Assembly: GCA_025351185.1 (NCBI GenBank)
Contig: JANXWJ010000019.1
Span: 1 to 42,305 of the forward strand
Source: Candidatus Nanopelagicales bacterium
GTDB lineage: Bacteria; Actinomycetota; Actinomycetes; S36-B12; CAIYMF01
Length of the DNA stretch: 42,305 bases
Direction: 5' to 3'
The notes under the pieces were generated by a model that saw only the letters and a program-made list of their open reading frames with translations, was not told the DNA's origin and made no database searches. Position numbers and translations under genes: made by a program. Shown here in pieces: positions 33,315-41,829 of the stretch (positions are counted from its first letter, which is position 1; every line of letters begins with the position of its first letter).

Positions 33315-33366
33315 CAGGAAGTGCCCGTGAGGGGCACTTCCTGACCTGAGAGGTCACGACCTTCCC
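33315..33366. repeat. REP-like element, family B copy 3
   Basis: CAGGAAGTGCCC (33315-33326) and GGGCACTTCCTG (33332-33343) form a perfect 12-bp stem with loop GTGAG. TGACCT-GAG-AGGTCA (33342-33356) forms a second small stem sharing two bases, then CGACCTTCCC. It is the most symmetric of the three copies and lies between the HIT gene and phoH, where it might also terminate the HIT transcript. Confidence 0.8.
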
Positions 33367-33489
33367 TGGGTTGGAGTGGGATCTCGGGGGTGGTCTGGGG
33401 GGTGTCCACGTACGATGGAGGCCTCGGCGCTGGCCGGGATCTGGTGCTAGGACGACGAAGGGCAGACGCGGCCCGCGAGAGGCCGACCC

Positions 33490-34515
33490 ATGACGACCGA
33501 GAGCGACACTGACACGCGGGCCCTGATCGTCGTCCCCGCTTCCCTGGACATGGTGAACGTCCTCGGTTCTGGCGACGAGAACATTCGGGTCGTCGAGCGG
33601 GGCTTCCCGACAGTAGACGTCCACGTGCGCGGCACCAAGATCACGTTGTCCGGTCCGCCGGCGGAGGTTGCACTCGCCGACCGGGTGCTGGGTGAGATGC
33701 TCGCCATCGTGCGCACCGGTCAGGCGCTCACCGCCGAGGTCGTCGAGCGTTCGATCACGATGCTGCGCGACGACTCCGGCGTGAGGCCGGCCGACGTGCT
33801 CACGGCCAACATCCTCACCAACCGCGGTCGCACGATCCGGCCCAAGACGGTCAACCAGAAGAAGTACGTCGACTCCATCGACGAGCACACCATCGTCTTC
33901 GGCATCGGCCCAGCAGGCACCGGCAAGACCTATCTCGCGGTGGCCAAGGCGGTGCAGGCGCTGCAGAGCAAGAAGGTCACGCGCATCATCCTCACGCGTC
34001 CCGCGGTCGAGGCCGGCGAGCGCCTCGGCTTCCTGCCGGGCACGCTGTCGGAGAAGATCGACCCCTATCTCCGGCCGTTGTACGACGCCTTGCACGACAT
34101 GGTCGATCCCGACTCGATCCCGCGACTCATGACCAGCGGCGTCATCGAGGTCGCACCGCTGGCCTACATGCGCGGCCGCACCCTCAACGACGCGTTCATC
34201 ATCCTCGACGAGGCGCAGAACACCTCGCCCGAGCAGATGAAGATGTTCCTCACCCGCCTCGGCTTCGGCTCGACGATGGTCGTCACCGGCGACACCACGC
34301 AGATCGACCTTCCGGCCGGCACCGCGAGCGGTCTGAAGGTGGTCGAAGGAATTCTCGAGGGCATCGACGACGTCGCCTTCTGCCGGCTCGAGAGTGCCGA
34401 CGTCGTACGCCACAAGCTCGTCGGTCGCATCGTCGACGCCTACGCCAGGTTCGATGCCGAGACCGCTGCTGCCGCACAGCTCCCCGATCGCGGCCCGCGC
34501 CGCACCCGACGGTAG
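33490..34515 (+). CDS. phoH: PhoH family P-loop ATPase
   Basis: A 341-residue PhoH-like protein. An N-terminal KH-like segment (about 20-85) is followed by the ATPase/helicase-related core. Walker A is GPAGTGKT (140-147), Walker B ends in LDEAQN (D240, E241), and [21 protein letters not shown] is the family signature. [10 protein letters not shown] is the motif-III-like sensor. ATG at 33490 with GAGAGG seven bases upstream. It forms an operon with ybeY eight bases downstream, consistent with a role in RNA metabolism. Confidence 0.96.
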   Translation: MTTESDTDTRALIVVPASLDMVNVLGSGDENIRVVERGFPTVDVHVRGTKITLSGPPAEVALADRVLGEMLAIVRTGQALTAEVVERSITMLRDDSGVRPADVLTANILTNRGRTIRPKTVNQKKYVDSIDEHTIVFGIGPAGTGKTYLAVAKAVQALQSKKVTRIILTRPAVEAGERLGFLPGTLSEKIDPYLRPLYDALHDMVDPDSIPRLMTSGVIEVAPLAYMRGRTLNDAFIILDEAQNTSPEQMKMFLTRLGFGSTMVVTGDTTQIDLPAGTASGLKVVEGILEGIDDVAFCRLESADVVRHKLVGRIVDAYARFDAETAAAAQLPDRGPRRTRR

Positions 34516-34522
34516 GCGCGGC

Positions 34523-34987
34523 ATGACGATCGAGGTGGTCAACGAGAGCGAGATCGAGGTCGACGTCGTATCGATGGCGTCGCAGGCGCGGTTCGTCCTG
34601 GACCGGCTCCGGATCCACCCGCAGGCCGAGCTCTCCGTGCTTCTCGTCGACGAGGCCGCGATGACCGAGCTCCACGTCCGCTGGATGAACGAGCCCGGCC
34701 CGACCGACGTGCTGTCCTTCCCCATGGACGAGCTGCGTCAGCCGCAGGACGACGACGAGCCCGAGCCGGGCATGCTCGGCGACGTGGTGCTCTGCCCCCA
34801 GGTCGCGGAGCGCCAGGCGAGCGCCGCCGGTCACGGCCGCGACGACGAGATGGCGCTGCTGCTCACGCACGGCATCCTGCACCTGCTGGGCTATGACCAT
34901 GCCGAGCCCGACGAGCACGCCGAGATGTTCGGTCTCCAGGCGCGACTCCTTGCCGAGTGGGTCGGCCATACCGGGGGACCGGTCTGA
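34523..34987 (+). CDS. ybeY: Endoribonuclease YbeY
   Basis: A 154-residue zinc endoribonuclease involved in 16S rRNA 3'-end maturation and ribosome quality control. The metal site [11 protein letters not shown] has its histidines at 116, 120 and 126. The N-terminal half has [17 protein letters not shown], a strong family signature. The stop overlaps the start of the next gene (TGATGA). Confidence 0.97.
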   Translation: MTIEVVNESEIEVDVVSMASQARFVLDRLRIHPQAELSVLLVDEAAMTELHVRWMNEPGPTDVLSFPMDELRQPQDDDEPEPGMLGDVVLCPQVAERQASAAGHGRDDEMALLLTHGILHLLGYDHAEPDEHAEMFGLQARLLAEWVGHTGGPV

Positions 34988-36300
34988 TGAATCCCGACAT
35001 CGTCTCGCTCGTGGTCGCGGCGGTCTTCGTCGTGCTCGCTGCCTTCCTCGTGGCGGGAGAGACGGCGATCGGCCGGGTCTCCCGGGCCCGCGTCGACGAG
35101 CTCCAGCGCGAGGGCGTACGCGGTGCCGAGCGGCTCCGTCGCCTGCTCGACGACCGCGCGCGCTATGTCAACGTACTGCTGTTTCTGCACATGCTGCTGT
35201 TCGTCTCCGCCATCGTGCTGGTGACGCGCGCGTTCCTCGACATCGTCGCCGGACCGGTCTGGTGGCAGCTGATCGCCGCCGCGCTCGTCATGGTGGTCGT
35301 CGGCTATGTCGCGCTCGGCGTCGCCCCGCGCACCCTGGGCGTGCAGCACTCCGACCGCATCGCGATCCGCGCGGCTGGCCCGGCACTCTTCCTCGCCGTG
35401 CTCCTCGGGCCGCTCGCGCAGCTGCTCATCATCGTCGGCAACGCGCTCACCCCCGGCAAGGGCTATCGCGAAGGCCCGTTCGCGTCACAGGCCGAGCTGC
35501 GTGAGCTCGTCGACCTCGCCGAGGCGAGCGACGTCATCGAGGACGACGAACGACAGATGATCCACTCGGTCTTCGAGCTCGGTGACACTGTCGCCCGCGA
35601 GCTCATGGTGCCGCGCACCGACATGGTGTTCGTCGAGTCGACCAAGACGCTGCGCCAGGCGCTGTCTCTCGCTCTGCGCAGCGGGTTCTCGAGGATCCCG
35701 GTGATCGGCGAGAACCTCGACGACGTCATCGGCGTCGTCTACCTCAAGGACATGGCTCGGCGTACGTTCGAGCATCACGAGGCCGAGCAGAGCGAGCGAG
35801 TCGCGAGTCTCATGCGCCCGGTCTTCATGGTGCCCGACAGCAAGCGGGCCGACGACCTCCTGCGCGACATGCAGGCTGCGCGTACGCACCTCGCGATCGT
35901 CATGGACGAGTACGGCGGCACCGCGGGCATCGTCACGATCGAGGACGTCGTCGAGGAGATCGTCGGCGAGATCACCGACGAGTACGACACCGAGGCGCCC
36001 GAGGTCGACGCGCTGGCCCACGGGTCCTATCGCGTTCACGCACGCATGCACGTCGAGGACTTCGCCGACCTCATCGGGATCCACATCGACGCCGACGAGG
36101 AGGGCGTCGACACCGTCGGCGGACTCATCGCGAGGCGCCTGGGTCGGGTGCCGATCCCTGGTGCGCGCGCCACCGTGCAAGGCTGGGACCTCACGGCTGA
36201 GTCTGCAGCGGGTCGGCGCAACAGGATCGGCACGGTGCTCGCAGAGCCGGTGACACCGGTCGTCGACGAGGCCGTGACGAAGGACAAGTCGGATGCCTGA
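34987..36300 (+). CDS. Hemolysin/CorC-type CNNM-CBS transporter
   Basis: A 437-residue membrane protein. A DUF21/CNNM transmembrane domain (about 1-190) is followed by a CBS pair (about 200-325), with the basic/acidic linker [11 protein letters not shown] and [13 protein letters not shown], and [26 protein letters not shown] CorC_HlyC domain at the C-terminus (about 345-425) has [14 protein letters not shown] and [16 protein letters not shown]. Such proteins take part in Mg2+/Co2+ homeostasis. The ATG overlaps the ybeY stop, and the next gene starts inside its last codons. Confidence 0.94.
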   Translation: MNPDIVSLVVAAVFVVLAAFLVAGETAIGRVSRARVDELQREGVRGAERLRRLLDDRARYVNVLLFLHMLLFVSAIVLVTRAFLDIVAGPVWWQLIAAALVMVVVGYVALGVAPRTLGVQHSDRIAIRAAGPALFLAVLLGPLAQLLIIVGNALTPGKGYREGPFASQAELRELVDLAEASDVIEDDERQMIHSVFELGDTVARELMVPRTDMVFVESTKTLRQALSLALRSGFSRIPVIGENLDDVIGVVYLKDMARRTFEHHEAEQSERVASLMRPVFMVPDSKRADDLLRDMQAARTHLAIVMDEYGGTAGIVTIEDVVEEIVGEITDEYDTEAPEVDALAHGSYRVHARMHVEDFADLIGIHIDADEEGVDTVGGLIARRLGRVPIPGARATVQGWDLTAESAAGRRNRIGTVLAEPVTPVVDEAVTKDKSDA

Positions 36301-36706
36301 CGAGACCGTCCCCTCAGCGGCCCAGCCTGCGGCGGCCGAGTCGCCAGCTGCGGGGACGCATGTCGCGGAGTCCCTGTCCGCGGAGGACGCCAAGCTCGTG
36401 ACCCTGGCCCGTGGTGCCCGCGGCCGCGTCGGTGCGGCCGAAGGTGGCGCGGTGCGCGACGAGACCGGACGCACCTATTCCGGTGCCACAGTATCTCTTG
36501 CGTCACTTGGGATCTCGGCACTTCAGCTCGCGGTCGCGCAGGCAGCGGCGGCAGGCGCGCGCGGGCTCGAGGCGGCCGTCGTCGTACGACGTGGGGCCGA
36601 CGTCGCTGACGTCGACCTCGACGCGGTGCGCGACCTCGGAGGCGCAGGGGTAGCCGTGCACGTTGTCGGTCCTGACGGCAGCGTGCTCGCGACCCTCGCC
36701 ACCTGA
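36293..36706 (+). CDS. Cytidine deaminase-fold protein lacking zinc ligands
   Basis: A 137-residue protein in the place where actinobacteria carry a cytidine-deaminase-like gene between corC and era. A Ser/Ala/Pro-rich N-terminus of about 35 residues precedes GRTYSGATVSLASLGISALQLAVAQAAAAGARGLEAAVVV, which aligns with the GVNVE...CAE...A region of CDA. The His/Cys-Ala-Glu triad is replaced (ALQLAVAQA) and no PCxxC motif follows. Catalysis as a zinc deaminase is therefore not expected. The start overlaps the upstream gene by eight bases. The family placement is inference from position and spacing. Confidence 0.62.
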   Translation: MPDETVPSAAQPAAAESPAAGTHVAESLSAEDAKLVTLARGARGRVGAAEGGAVRDETGRTYSGATVSLASLGISALQLAVAQAAAAGARGLEAAVVVRRGADVADVDLDAVRDLGGAGVAVHVVGPDGSVLATLAT

Positions 36707-36707
36707 C

Positions 36708-37739
36708 ATGAGCGACGAGATGCACGCTAGCGCGCCGACGCGTCGATCGGTGTTCGCAGTCCTCGGCGCTGCTGTGCTGTTCGGCACCACAGGAACCGCG
36801 CAGGCTCTCGGCCCGTCGGGCACCACCCCGCTCGGTGTCGGTGCAGCGCGCATCGTGATCGGTGGCGCCGGTCTGCTCGCCGTGCTCCCTCTCGTCGGTG
36901 GTCGCCGGGTCGATGCGGTCGCGCTCTGGCGCACCCGCTGGGGACTGCTCGCCGGTGTGACGACCGCGGTCTATCAGGTGTGCTTCTTCGCGGCCGTGCA
37001 GCGGGTGGGTGTCGCGCTGGGCACGCTGGTGACGATCGGCAGCGGCCCGGTGATCGCGGGACTGCTGTCGTGGGTACTGCTCAAGGACCGACCGCGACTG
37101 TCGTGGGTCGTCGCGACGAGCGTGTGCGTGGTGGGGCTGGCGCTGCTGATCGGCAGTGGTGCTTCGCAGCCCAGCGTCGACTCCTGGGGGTTGGTGCTCG
37201 CGGTCGCGTCGAGTGCGGGCTATGCGCTCTACACCGTCGCGGCCAAGCGCCTCATGAACGCCGGCCACCGAAGCGACGAGGTGATGGCGGCGGCGTTCGG
37301 CCTCGGCGGGATCCTGCTGCTGCCCGTGCTGCTGACCCAGCCCCTCGCCTGGCTCGCCACCGGCGCGGGCGTCGCGATGGCGCTGTGGCTCGGCCTCGCG
37401 GCTACGACGGTGGCCTACGTGCTGTTCGGGCGCGGCCTGCGCCACCTCTCGGCCGGCCCCGTCACGACGCTCGTGCTCGCCGAGCCGGTCGTCGCGACCG
37501 TGCTCGGGTTGGTCGTGCTGGGGGAGCACCTCGTACCACTCGGCTGGGTCGGCGCCGCGCTCGTCCTGGCAGGTCTGGCCCTGCAAGGAGTCGCCTCGAC
37601 TCGCTCCAGCCGCACCTCTGCGCGTGATCTTGGTCGTGTGACTGCTTCCGGTGCTGGGAAACCACCACACGACCAAGATCACGCGGAAACTGGGAGTGGC
37701 GTCGGGGACGGCGTTGCTGGGGGACAATCGTCCCCGTGA
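36708..37739 (+). CDS. EamA/DMT family transporter
   Basis: A 343-residue drug/metabolite-transporter-superfamily protein with ten predicted membrane helices and two EamA repeats: LGAAVLFGTTGTAQALGP opens the first, WGLVLAVASSAGYALYTVAAKRL the second. It ends in the LAEPVVATVLGLVVLGEHL block before the last helix. The fold should end at about residue 300. The remaining 40 residues (from RDLGRV) are encoded by the family-A palindrome at 37621-37685 and by the era promoter region. Its stop overlaps the era GTG. Substrate unknown. Confidence 0.9.
   Translation: MSDEMHASAPTRRSVFAVLGAAVLFGTTGTAQALGPSGTTPLGVGAARIVIGGAGLLAVLPLVGGRRVDAVALWRTRWGLLAGVTTAVYQVCFFAAVQRVGVALGTLVTIGSGPVIAGLLSWVLLKDRPRLSWVVATSVCVVGLALLIGSGASQPSVDSWGLVLAVASSAGYALYTVAAKRLMNAGHRSDEVMAAAFGLGGILLLPVLLTQPLAWLATGAGVAMALWLGLAATTVAYVLFGRGLRHLSAGPVTTLVLAEPVVATVLGLVVLGEHLVPLGWVGAALVLAGLALQGVASTRSSRTSARDLGRVTASGAGKPPHDQDHAETGSGVGDGVAGGQSSP
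37621..37685. repeat. REP-like palindrome, family A copy 3, inside the EamA 3' end
   Basis: CGCGTGATCTTGGTCGTGTG (37621-37640) and its exact complement at 37666-37685 form a 20-bp stem. The loop region ACTGCTTCCGG...GGGAAACCAC matches copy 1 (TTGCTTCC...GGAAACAACCAC). It is read through in frame by the EamA gene. Confidence 0.88.
37723..37728 (+). promoter_or_regulatory. -10-like GACAAT before era, inside a small palindrome
   Basis: GACAAT lies seven bases before the GTG at 37736. It overlaps the palindrome GGGGAC-AATC-GTCCCC (37720-37735) that abuts the start codon. A leaderless era transcript is plausible. The palindrome could be an operator or a chance feature. Confidence 0.35.
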
Positions 37740-38659
37740 CCGACACCTCGTTCCGCTCCGGCTTCTCCTGCTTCGTCGGTCGCCCCAACGCCGGCAAGTC
37801 CACGCTCACCAACGCGCTTGTCGGCGAGAAGGTGGCGATCACCTCCAGTAAGCCGCAGACCACGCGGCACACCGTGCGCGGCATCGTGCACCGCGCCGAC
37901 GGACAGCTGGTGCTCGTCGACACACCTGGTCTCCACAAGCCGCGCACGCTGCTCGGCGAGCGGCTCAACGCCCTCGTCCGCGACACGTGGTCCGAGGTCG
38001 ACGTGATCGGCTTCTGCCTCCCCGCCGACGTCGCGATCGGGACGGGTGACACCTTCATCGCGAAGGAGCTCGCGACCGAGCGGAACACCCCCAAGGTCGC
38101 CATCGTCACCAAGACGGACCTCGTCGACCACAAGACGGTCGGTGACCGGCTGCTCGACGTGATGAGGCTCGGCGAGGCAGTGGGCATCGAGTGGGCCGAG
38201 GTCGTCCCGGTCTCTGCGGTCGCGGGTGACCAGGTGCAGCTGCTCGCGGACCTGCTCGTCGGACTCATGCCTCCCGGCCCGGCGCTCTATCCCGACGGCG
38301 AGCTCACTGACGAGCCCGAGATGATCATGTGCGCCGAGCTGATCCGCGAGGCTGCGCTCGAGGGTGTGCGCGACGAGCTGCCGCACTCCATCGCGGTCGT
38401 CATCGACGACATGATCCCGCGAGAGAACCGCTCGCCCGACAACCCGCTCCTCGACGTCCACGCCTCGCTCTACGTCGAGCGCGACAGTCAGAAGTCGATC
38501 ATCATCGGGCACAAGGGATCTCGGCTGCGCGACGTCGGCATCGCATCGCGCAAGCAGATCGAGGCGCTGCTCGGCACGAGGGTGCACCTCGACCTGCGCG
38601 TCAAGGTCGCCAAGGACTGGCAGCAAGACCCGCGCCAGCTCCGCAAGCTCGGCTTCTGA
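37736..38659 (+). CDS. era: GTPase Era
   Basis: A 307-residue GTPase needed for 30S subunit assembly and 16S 3'-end maturation. The G1 motif GRPNAGKS is at 15-22, QTTRHTVRGIVH is the G2 region, DTPGL the G3, and TKTDL the G4. The C-terminal KH domain has VERDSQKSIIIGHKGSRLRDVGIASRKQIE. The GTG overlaps the stop of the EamA gene (GTGA). It is functionally linked to ybeY upstream. Confidence 0.97.
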   Translation: MTDTSFRSGFSCFVGRPNAGKSTLTNALVGEKVAITSSKPQTTRHTVRGIVHRADGQLVLVDTPGLHKPRTLLGERLNALVRDTWSEVDVIGFCLPADVAIGTGDTFIAKELATERNTPKVAIVTKTDLVDHKTVGDRLLDVMRLGEAVGIEWAEVVPVSAVAGDQVQLLADLLVGLMPPGPALYPDGELTDEPEMIMCAELIREAALEGVRDELPHSIAVVIDDMIPRENRSPDNPLLDVHASLYVERDSQKSIIIGHKGSRLRDVGIASRKQIEALLGTRVHLDLRVKVAKDWQQDPRQLRKLGF

Positions 38660-38750
38660 CCCACCCCGGGCCACGAGTCACTCCCTAGAACCCGCCCGCC
38701 GCGAACCGACGATTCGGGCAGCAACTCGAGGACCTGGGTGCTCGTTCTGG

Positions 38751-39620
38751 TCAGGCGGGTGGTTCGGCGGCGGCGGTGTGGCCGATGCGGGTGAAGCCGA
38801 CGCGTTCGTAGACCCGTGCGACGGCGTCGTCGTCGGCTGAGAGCAGTGCCAGCGTCACGCCTCGGCGTGCGGCGTCGCCGAGCAGGGTGCGTACCACTGC
38901 GGCACCGGCTCCCTGACGGCGGAAGGCCGGCACCGTCGCGACACCGACGACCTCGGTCTCCTCGTCGATCGGCTGGTGCCATCCGGTGGCGACCACACTC
39001 GCTGCGGCGACGTCGGCCACCGCGACGACGGATCGTCGGGTGCGGATCCGGTCGCGCACGAAGTCGACCAGTGAGCTCTCGACCTGCGTCGCGTCGCGCT
39101 CCGCGGTGCCCGCCTCGCCGACGGCCGTACCGCGCACGCTGAACCCGAGGTCCGACACGCGCAGGGACATCGCCACGGCCACGTCGTCGTCGGCTCGGAG
39201 CAGGCGTCCGCGCACGTCGGGGTCCTGAGGTCGCCTCGCATGTAGGCCGTCGACACAGGCATGACCCGAGTCGTCGTCGGTGCTGCCGTGGAGCTCGCGC
39301 ACGAGCAGCGGGTGGATACGTACGCGATAGCCCTCGGCGGTCAGGACGTCGGCGAGGGAGGGTACGAGCTCGGTCACCCACTCGAAGGCCACCGGCTGGC
39401 CTACCCGTTCGAGCAGCCCAGCAGCATCGCGTACCTCCTCCGCAGTCACGGCGGAGGCGGCGGTGAGGTCGAGATCGGGACGGGGCCGGATGTAGTAGGG
39501 CCAGGGGGCGCTGGTGACGAACGCGCGCAGGGCTCCGACATCGACCGCTTCGGCCGAGGTCCGCGGAGCGGCATCGAGGTAGCGGTCGACGCGACGCAGC
39601 AGCGTGATGTCAACGCCCAT
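38751..39620 (-). CDS. GNAT family N-acetyltransferase, two-domain
   Basis: A 289-residue protein. The N-terminal half (PWPYYIRPRPDLDLTAASAVTAEEVRDAAGLL...FEWVTELVPSLADVLTAEGY) looks like a degenerate GNAT half. The C-terminal half is complete: EVVGVATVPAFRRQGAGAAVVRTLL contains the acetyl-CoA loop RRQGAGAA, and VARVYERVGFTRIG closes the fold. The ATG at 39620 has GAGGG five bases upstream. An ATG at 39638 overlaps the stop of the upstream AI-2E gene (ATGA) and would add six residues. Substrate unknown. Confidence 0.88.
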   Translation of the reverse strand: MGVDITLLRRVDRYLDAAPRTSAEAVDVGALRAFVTSAPWPYYIRPRPDLDLTAASAVTAEEVRDAAGLLERVGQPVAFEWVTELVPSLADVLTAEGYRVRIHPLLVRELHGSTDDDSGHACVDGLHARRPQDPDVRGRLLRADDDVAVAMSLRVSDLGFSVRGTAVGEAGTAERDATQVESSLVDFVRDRIRTRRSVVAVADVAAASVVATGWHQPIDEETEVVGVATVPAFRRQGAGAAVVRTLLGDAARRGVTLALLSADDDAVARVYERVGFTRIGHTAAAEPPA

Positions 39621-39637
39621 CCGGCCCTCGCGGCCCA

Positions 39638-40933
39638 TCAGGGCGTGGACTCCGCGACGTCCTCGGCCCGCTCGGCCGCCTCGAGCGCCTGCTCGGCTAC
39701 GTGGCCCAGCGGCCTCCCCGCAGGGACCACGGCTGTGACGTCACCCGCGAGCGCGTCACCTGGCTTGGGTGGCTTCTCACCCTTGGTGCGCACCTGCAGC
39801 TCGGGCACGAGCTCGTGCCGGTTGCCGTAGGTCTCGATGACGGCGATGACCGCAGCCGCCAGCGGGATGCCGATGATCGCGCCGATGGGTCCGAAGAAAG
39901 CGAAGCCGACGAACACCGAGCCCAAGGCGATCGCGGGGTGGATGTCCATCGTCGCCCGGCTCACGCGCGGGGTGAAGACATAGCTCTCGATCTGCTGGTA
40001 GACGGTCGCGAAGATGATGATCCAGACGACGTTGATGGGCTTGTCGAAGGCAGCGAACAGTGCCGGGATCGCGACACCGATGTAGGTGCCGATCGTCGGG
40101 ATGAACTGGCTGACGACCCCGGCGAAGATGCCCATCGGGAGCCAGTAGGGCACGTTGATGACGTAGAAGAAGCTGCAGTGGAAGAACGCCGACAACGCAG
40201 CGAGCACGACCTTCGAGACCACGAAGCCACCCGTCTTCGTGACGGCGATGTCCCACACGGTGACGAACACCTTCTGCGACTGCTCGGGAAGCCAGGAGCC
40301 GATCGCGCGACGGAGGCGGGGACCGTCAGCTGAGAAGTAGAAGGCGAAGACGAACACGGTCAGGCCGTCGAACAGCGCACCGAAGATGGTGCCGACGAAG
40401 CCGAAGACCCCACCCGCGACACTGCTCGCCCACTCGGCCACCTTGGCGGGTGTGATCTGGAGGTTGTCCATGATGCTGCCGGAGTTCAGCGTGGTGTGGA
40501 ACGTGCTGTTGACCCAGGTGACGGTCTGCTCGACGTAGCCCGGCAGGCCCTTGATCAGCTCGCTCACCTGGGTGACGAACAGGCTCCCGAACACGGCGAT
40601 GAAGGCCGCGGTCGCCACGATGAGGATGAGCCCCACGATCCCGGTGGCGAGTCCGCGCCGCATGCCTCGGTTGGCAAACCACGCGACGGCAGGCTCCATC
40701 GCGATCGAGAGCAGCCAGGCCAGCAGCAGCAGGAACAAGAACGACCCGAGAGCCTCATAGACGTACAGCGCGAACTTGAGCCCGACGAGGAACACCATCA
40801 CCAGGAGCAGGGATCTGCGGAAGGACCGCGAGTCGAGGCGCACCGTCGTGACGTCCGGCAGGGCGCGCAGCGCCCGCTCCTGCTCGGCAGTGGGCATGAT
40901 CAAGCCGATCTCTGGCTCAGGAGTGACACTCAT
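39638..40933 (-). CDS. AI-2E family transporter (UPF0118)
   Basis: A 431-residue membrane protein with about eight helices. After an N-terminal cytoplasmic segment come LLLAWLLSIAMEPAVAWFANRGMRRGLATGIV, a long extracytoplasmic loop (about 120-185), and then FYVINVPYWLPMGIFAGVVSQFIPTIGTYIG and PRVSRATMDIHPAIALGSVFVGFAFFGPIGAIIGIPLAA, the family signature. Members include the proposed AI-2 exporter TqsA and Na+/H+ antiporter-like proteins, so the substrate is open. A charged tail of about 60 residues follows. Probably cotranscribed with the downstream GNAT gene. Confidence 0.93.
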   Translation of the reverse strand: MSVTPEPEIGLIMPTAEQERALRALPDVTTVRLDSRSFRRSLLLVMVFLVGLKFALYVYEALGSFLFLLLLAWLLSIAMEPAVAWFANRGMRRGLATGIVGLILIVATAAFIAVFGSLFVTQVSELIKGLPGYVEQTVTWVNSTFHTTLNSGSIMDNLQITPAKVAEWASSVAGGVFGFVGTIFGALFDGLTVFVFAFYFSADGPRLRRAIGSWLPEQSQKVFVTVWDIAVTKTGGFVVSKVVLAALSAFFHCSFFYVINVPYWLPMGIFAGVVSQFIPTIGTYIGVAIPALFAAFDKPINVVWIIIFATVYQQIESYVFTPRVSRATMDIHPAIALGSVFVGFAFFGPIGAIIGIPLAAAVIAVIETYGNRHELVPELQVRTKGEKPPKPGDALAGDVTAVVPAGRPLGHVAEQALEAAERAEDVAESTP

Positions 40934-40939
40934 GTCGCG

Positions 40940-40945
40940 AGATTA
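40940..40945 (-). promoter_or_regulatory. -10 element TAATCT before the AI-2E gene
   Basis: On the minus strand TAATCT lies six bases before the ATG at 40933 with no Shine-Dalgarno sequence: leaderless geometry, divergent from recO. Confidence 0.5.
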
Positions 40946-41001
40946 CGTGACTGCCGGGGTGCCACCTGCGCGCCACGTCCGCCGATATCGGCCTGACCGG
41001 T

Positions 41002-41007
41002 GACAAT
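41002..41007 (+). promoter_or_regulatory. -10-like GACAAT before recO
   Basis: GACAAT is five bases before the GTG at 41013. No Shine-Dalgarno sequence. Slightly tight for leaderless initiation; a GTG at 41011 is out of frame. Confidence 0.35.
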
Positions 41008-41012
41008 GGGGT

Positions 41013-41744
41013 GTGAGCCTCTATCGGGACGAAGGAGTCGTGCTGCGCGCCCAGAAGCTGGGCGAGGCCGACCGGATCGTCACGCTGCTCACGCGAGACC
41101 ACGGTCGGGTGCGGGCCGTCGCGAAGGGCGTCCGGCGCACGACCTCGAGGATCGGGGCCAGGCTCGAGCCGTTCGGCCACGTCGACGTGCAGTTCTACTC
41201 CGGACGCACGCTCGACGGCGTGACCCAGGTGGAGACGATCTCGTCCTACGGTGCCAACCTCGTGCACGACTATGCCCGCTACACCGCCGGTCAGGCGATG
41301 CTCGAGACAGCAGAGCGCATGACGCCGGAGGAGCGTGAGCCCTCGGTGCAGCAGTACCTCCTGCTCGTCGCTGGGCTGCGCGCGCTCGTCGCCGCCGAGC
41401 ACGACTCCGGACTCGTGCTCGACTCCTACCTCGTGCGCTCGCTGTCGGTGGCCGGCTGGGCACCGAGCTTCGATGCGTGCGCGCGGTGCGGCCTCCCCGG
41501 TCCGCACGGCGCCTTCAACGTCAGCTCCGGCGGGGCACTCTGCGGTGAGCACCGCATCCCCGGTTCTGCCGCCCCGGCAGCCGAGACGTTCGTGCTGCTC
41601 GGCGCCCTGCTCGCCGGTGACTGGGACACCGCCGACTCGAGCGACCTCCGGGCCCGCCGCGAGGCCTCAGGCCTCGTCGCCGCCTACCTCTCCTGGCAGC
41701 TCGAACGGGGCCTCCGCAGCCTTCCCCTCGTCGAACGCACCTAG
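41013..41744 (+). CDS. recO: DNA repair protein RecO
   Basis: A 243-residue RecF-pathway mediator that helps load RecA and anneal strands. The N-terminal OB fold begins [23 protein letters not shown] and contains [16 protein letters not shown]. The helical part holds the zinc site CARCGLPG (C156, C159) with a further Cys in SSGGALC, as in RecO proteins that keep the zinc finger. It is followed closely by uppS, the common actinobacterial order. Confidence 0.96.
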   Translation: MSLYRDEGVVLRAQKLGEADRIVTLLTRDHGRVRAVAKGVRRTTSRIGARLEPFGHVDVQFYSGRTLDGVTQVETISSYGANLVHDYARYTAGQAMLETAERMTPEEREPSVQQYLLLVAGLRALVAAEHDSGLVLDSYLVRSLSVAGWAPSFDACARCGLPGPHGAFNVSSGGALCGEHRIPGSAAPAAETFVLLGALLAGDWDTADSSDLRARREASGLVAAYLSWQLERGLRSLPLVERT

Positions 41745-41829
41745 CACCGGGCGCCCGAAGAAGAGGTGCTGAACCTCCGGTCGTGGGTCGCGGCACGGCC
41801 GCACGGCTCGCGGATGTCACGATGGGTCC

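Noticed and set aside
32104-34725. 873-codon minus-strand frame across the thioesterase, HIT, phoH and ybeY genes
   Set aside because: It runs against four well-supported genes and has no recognisable domain.
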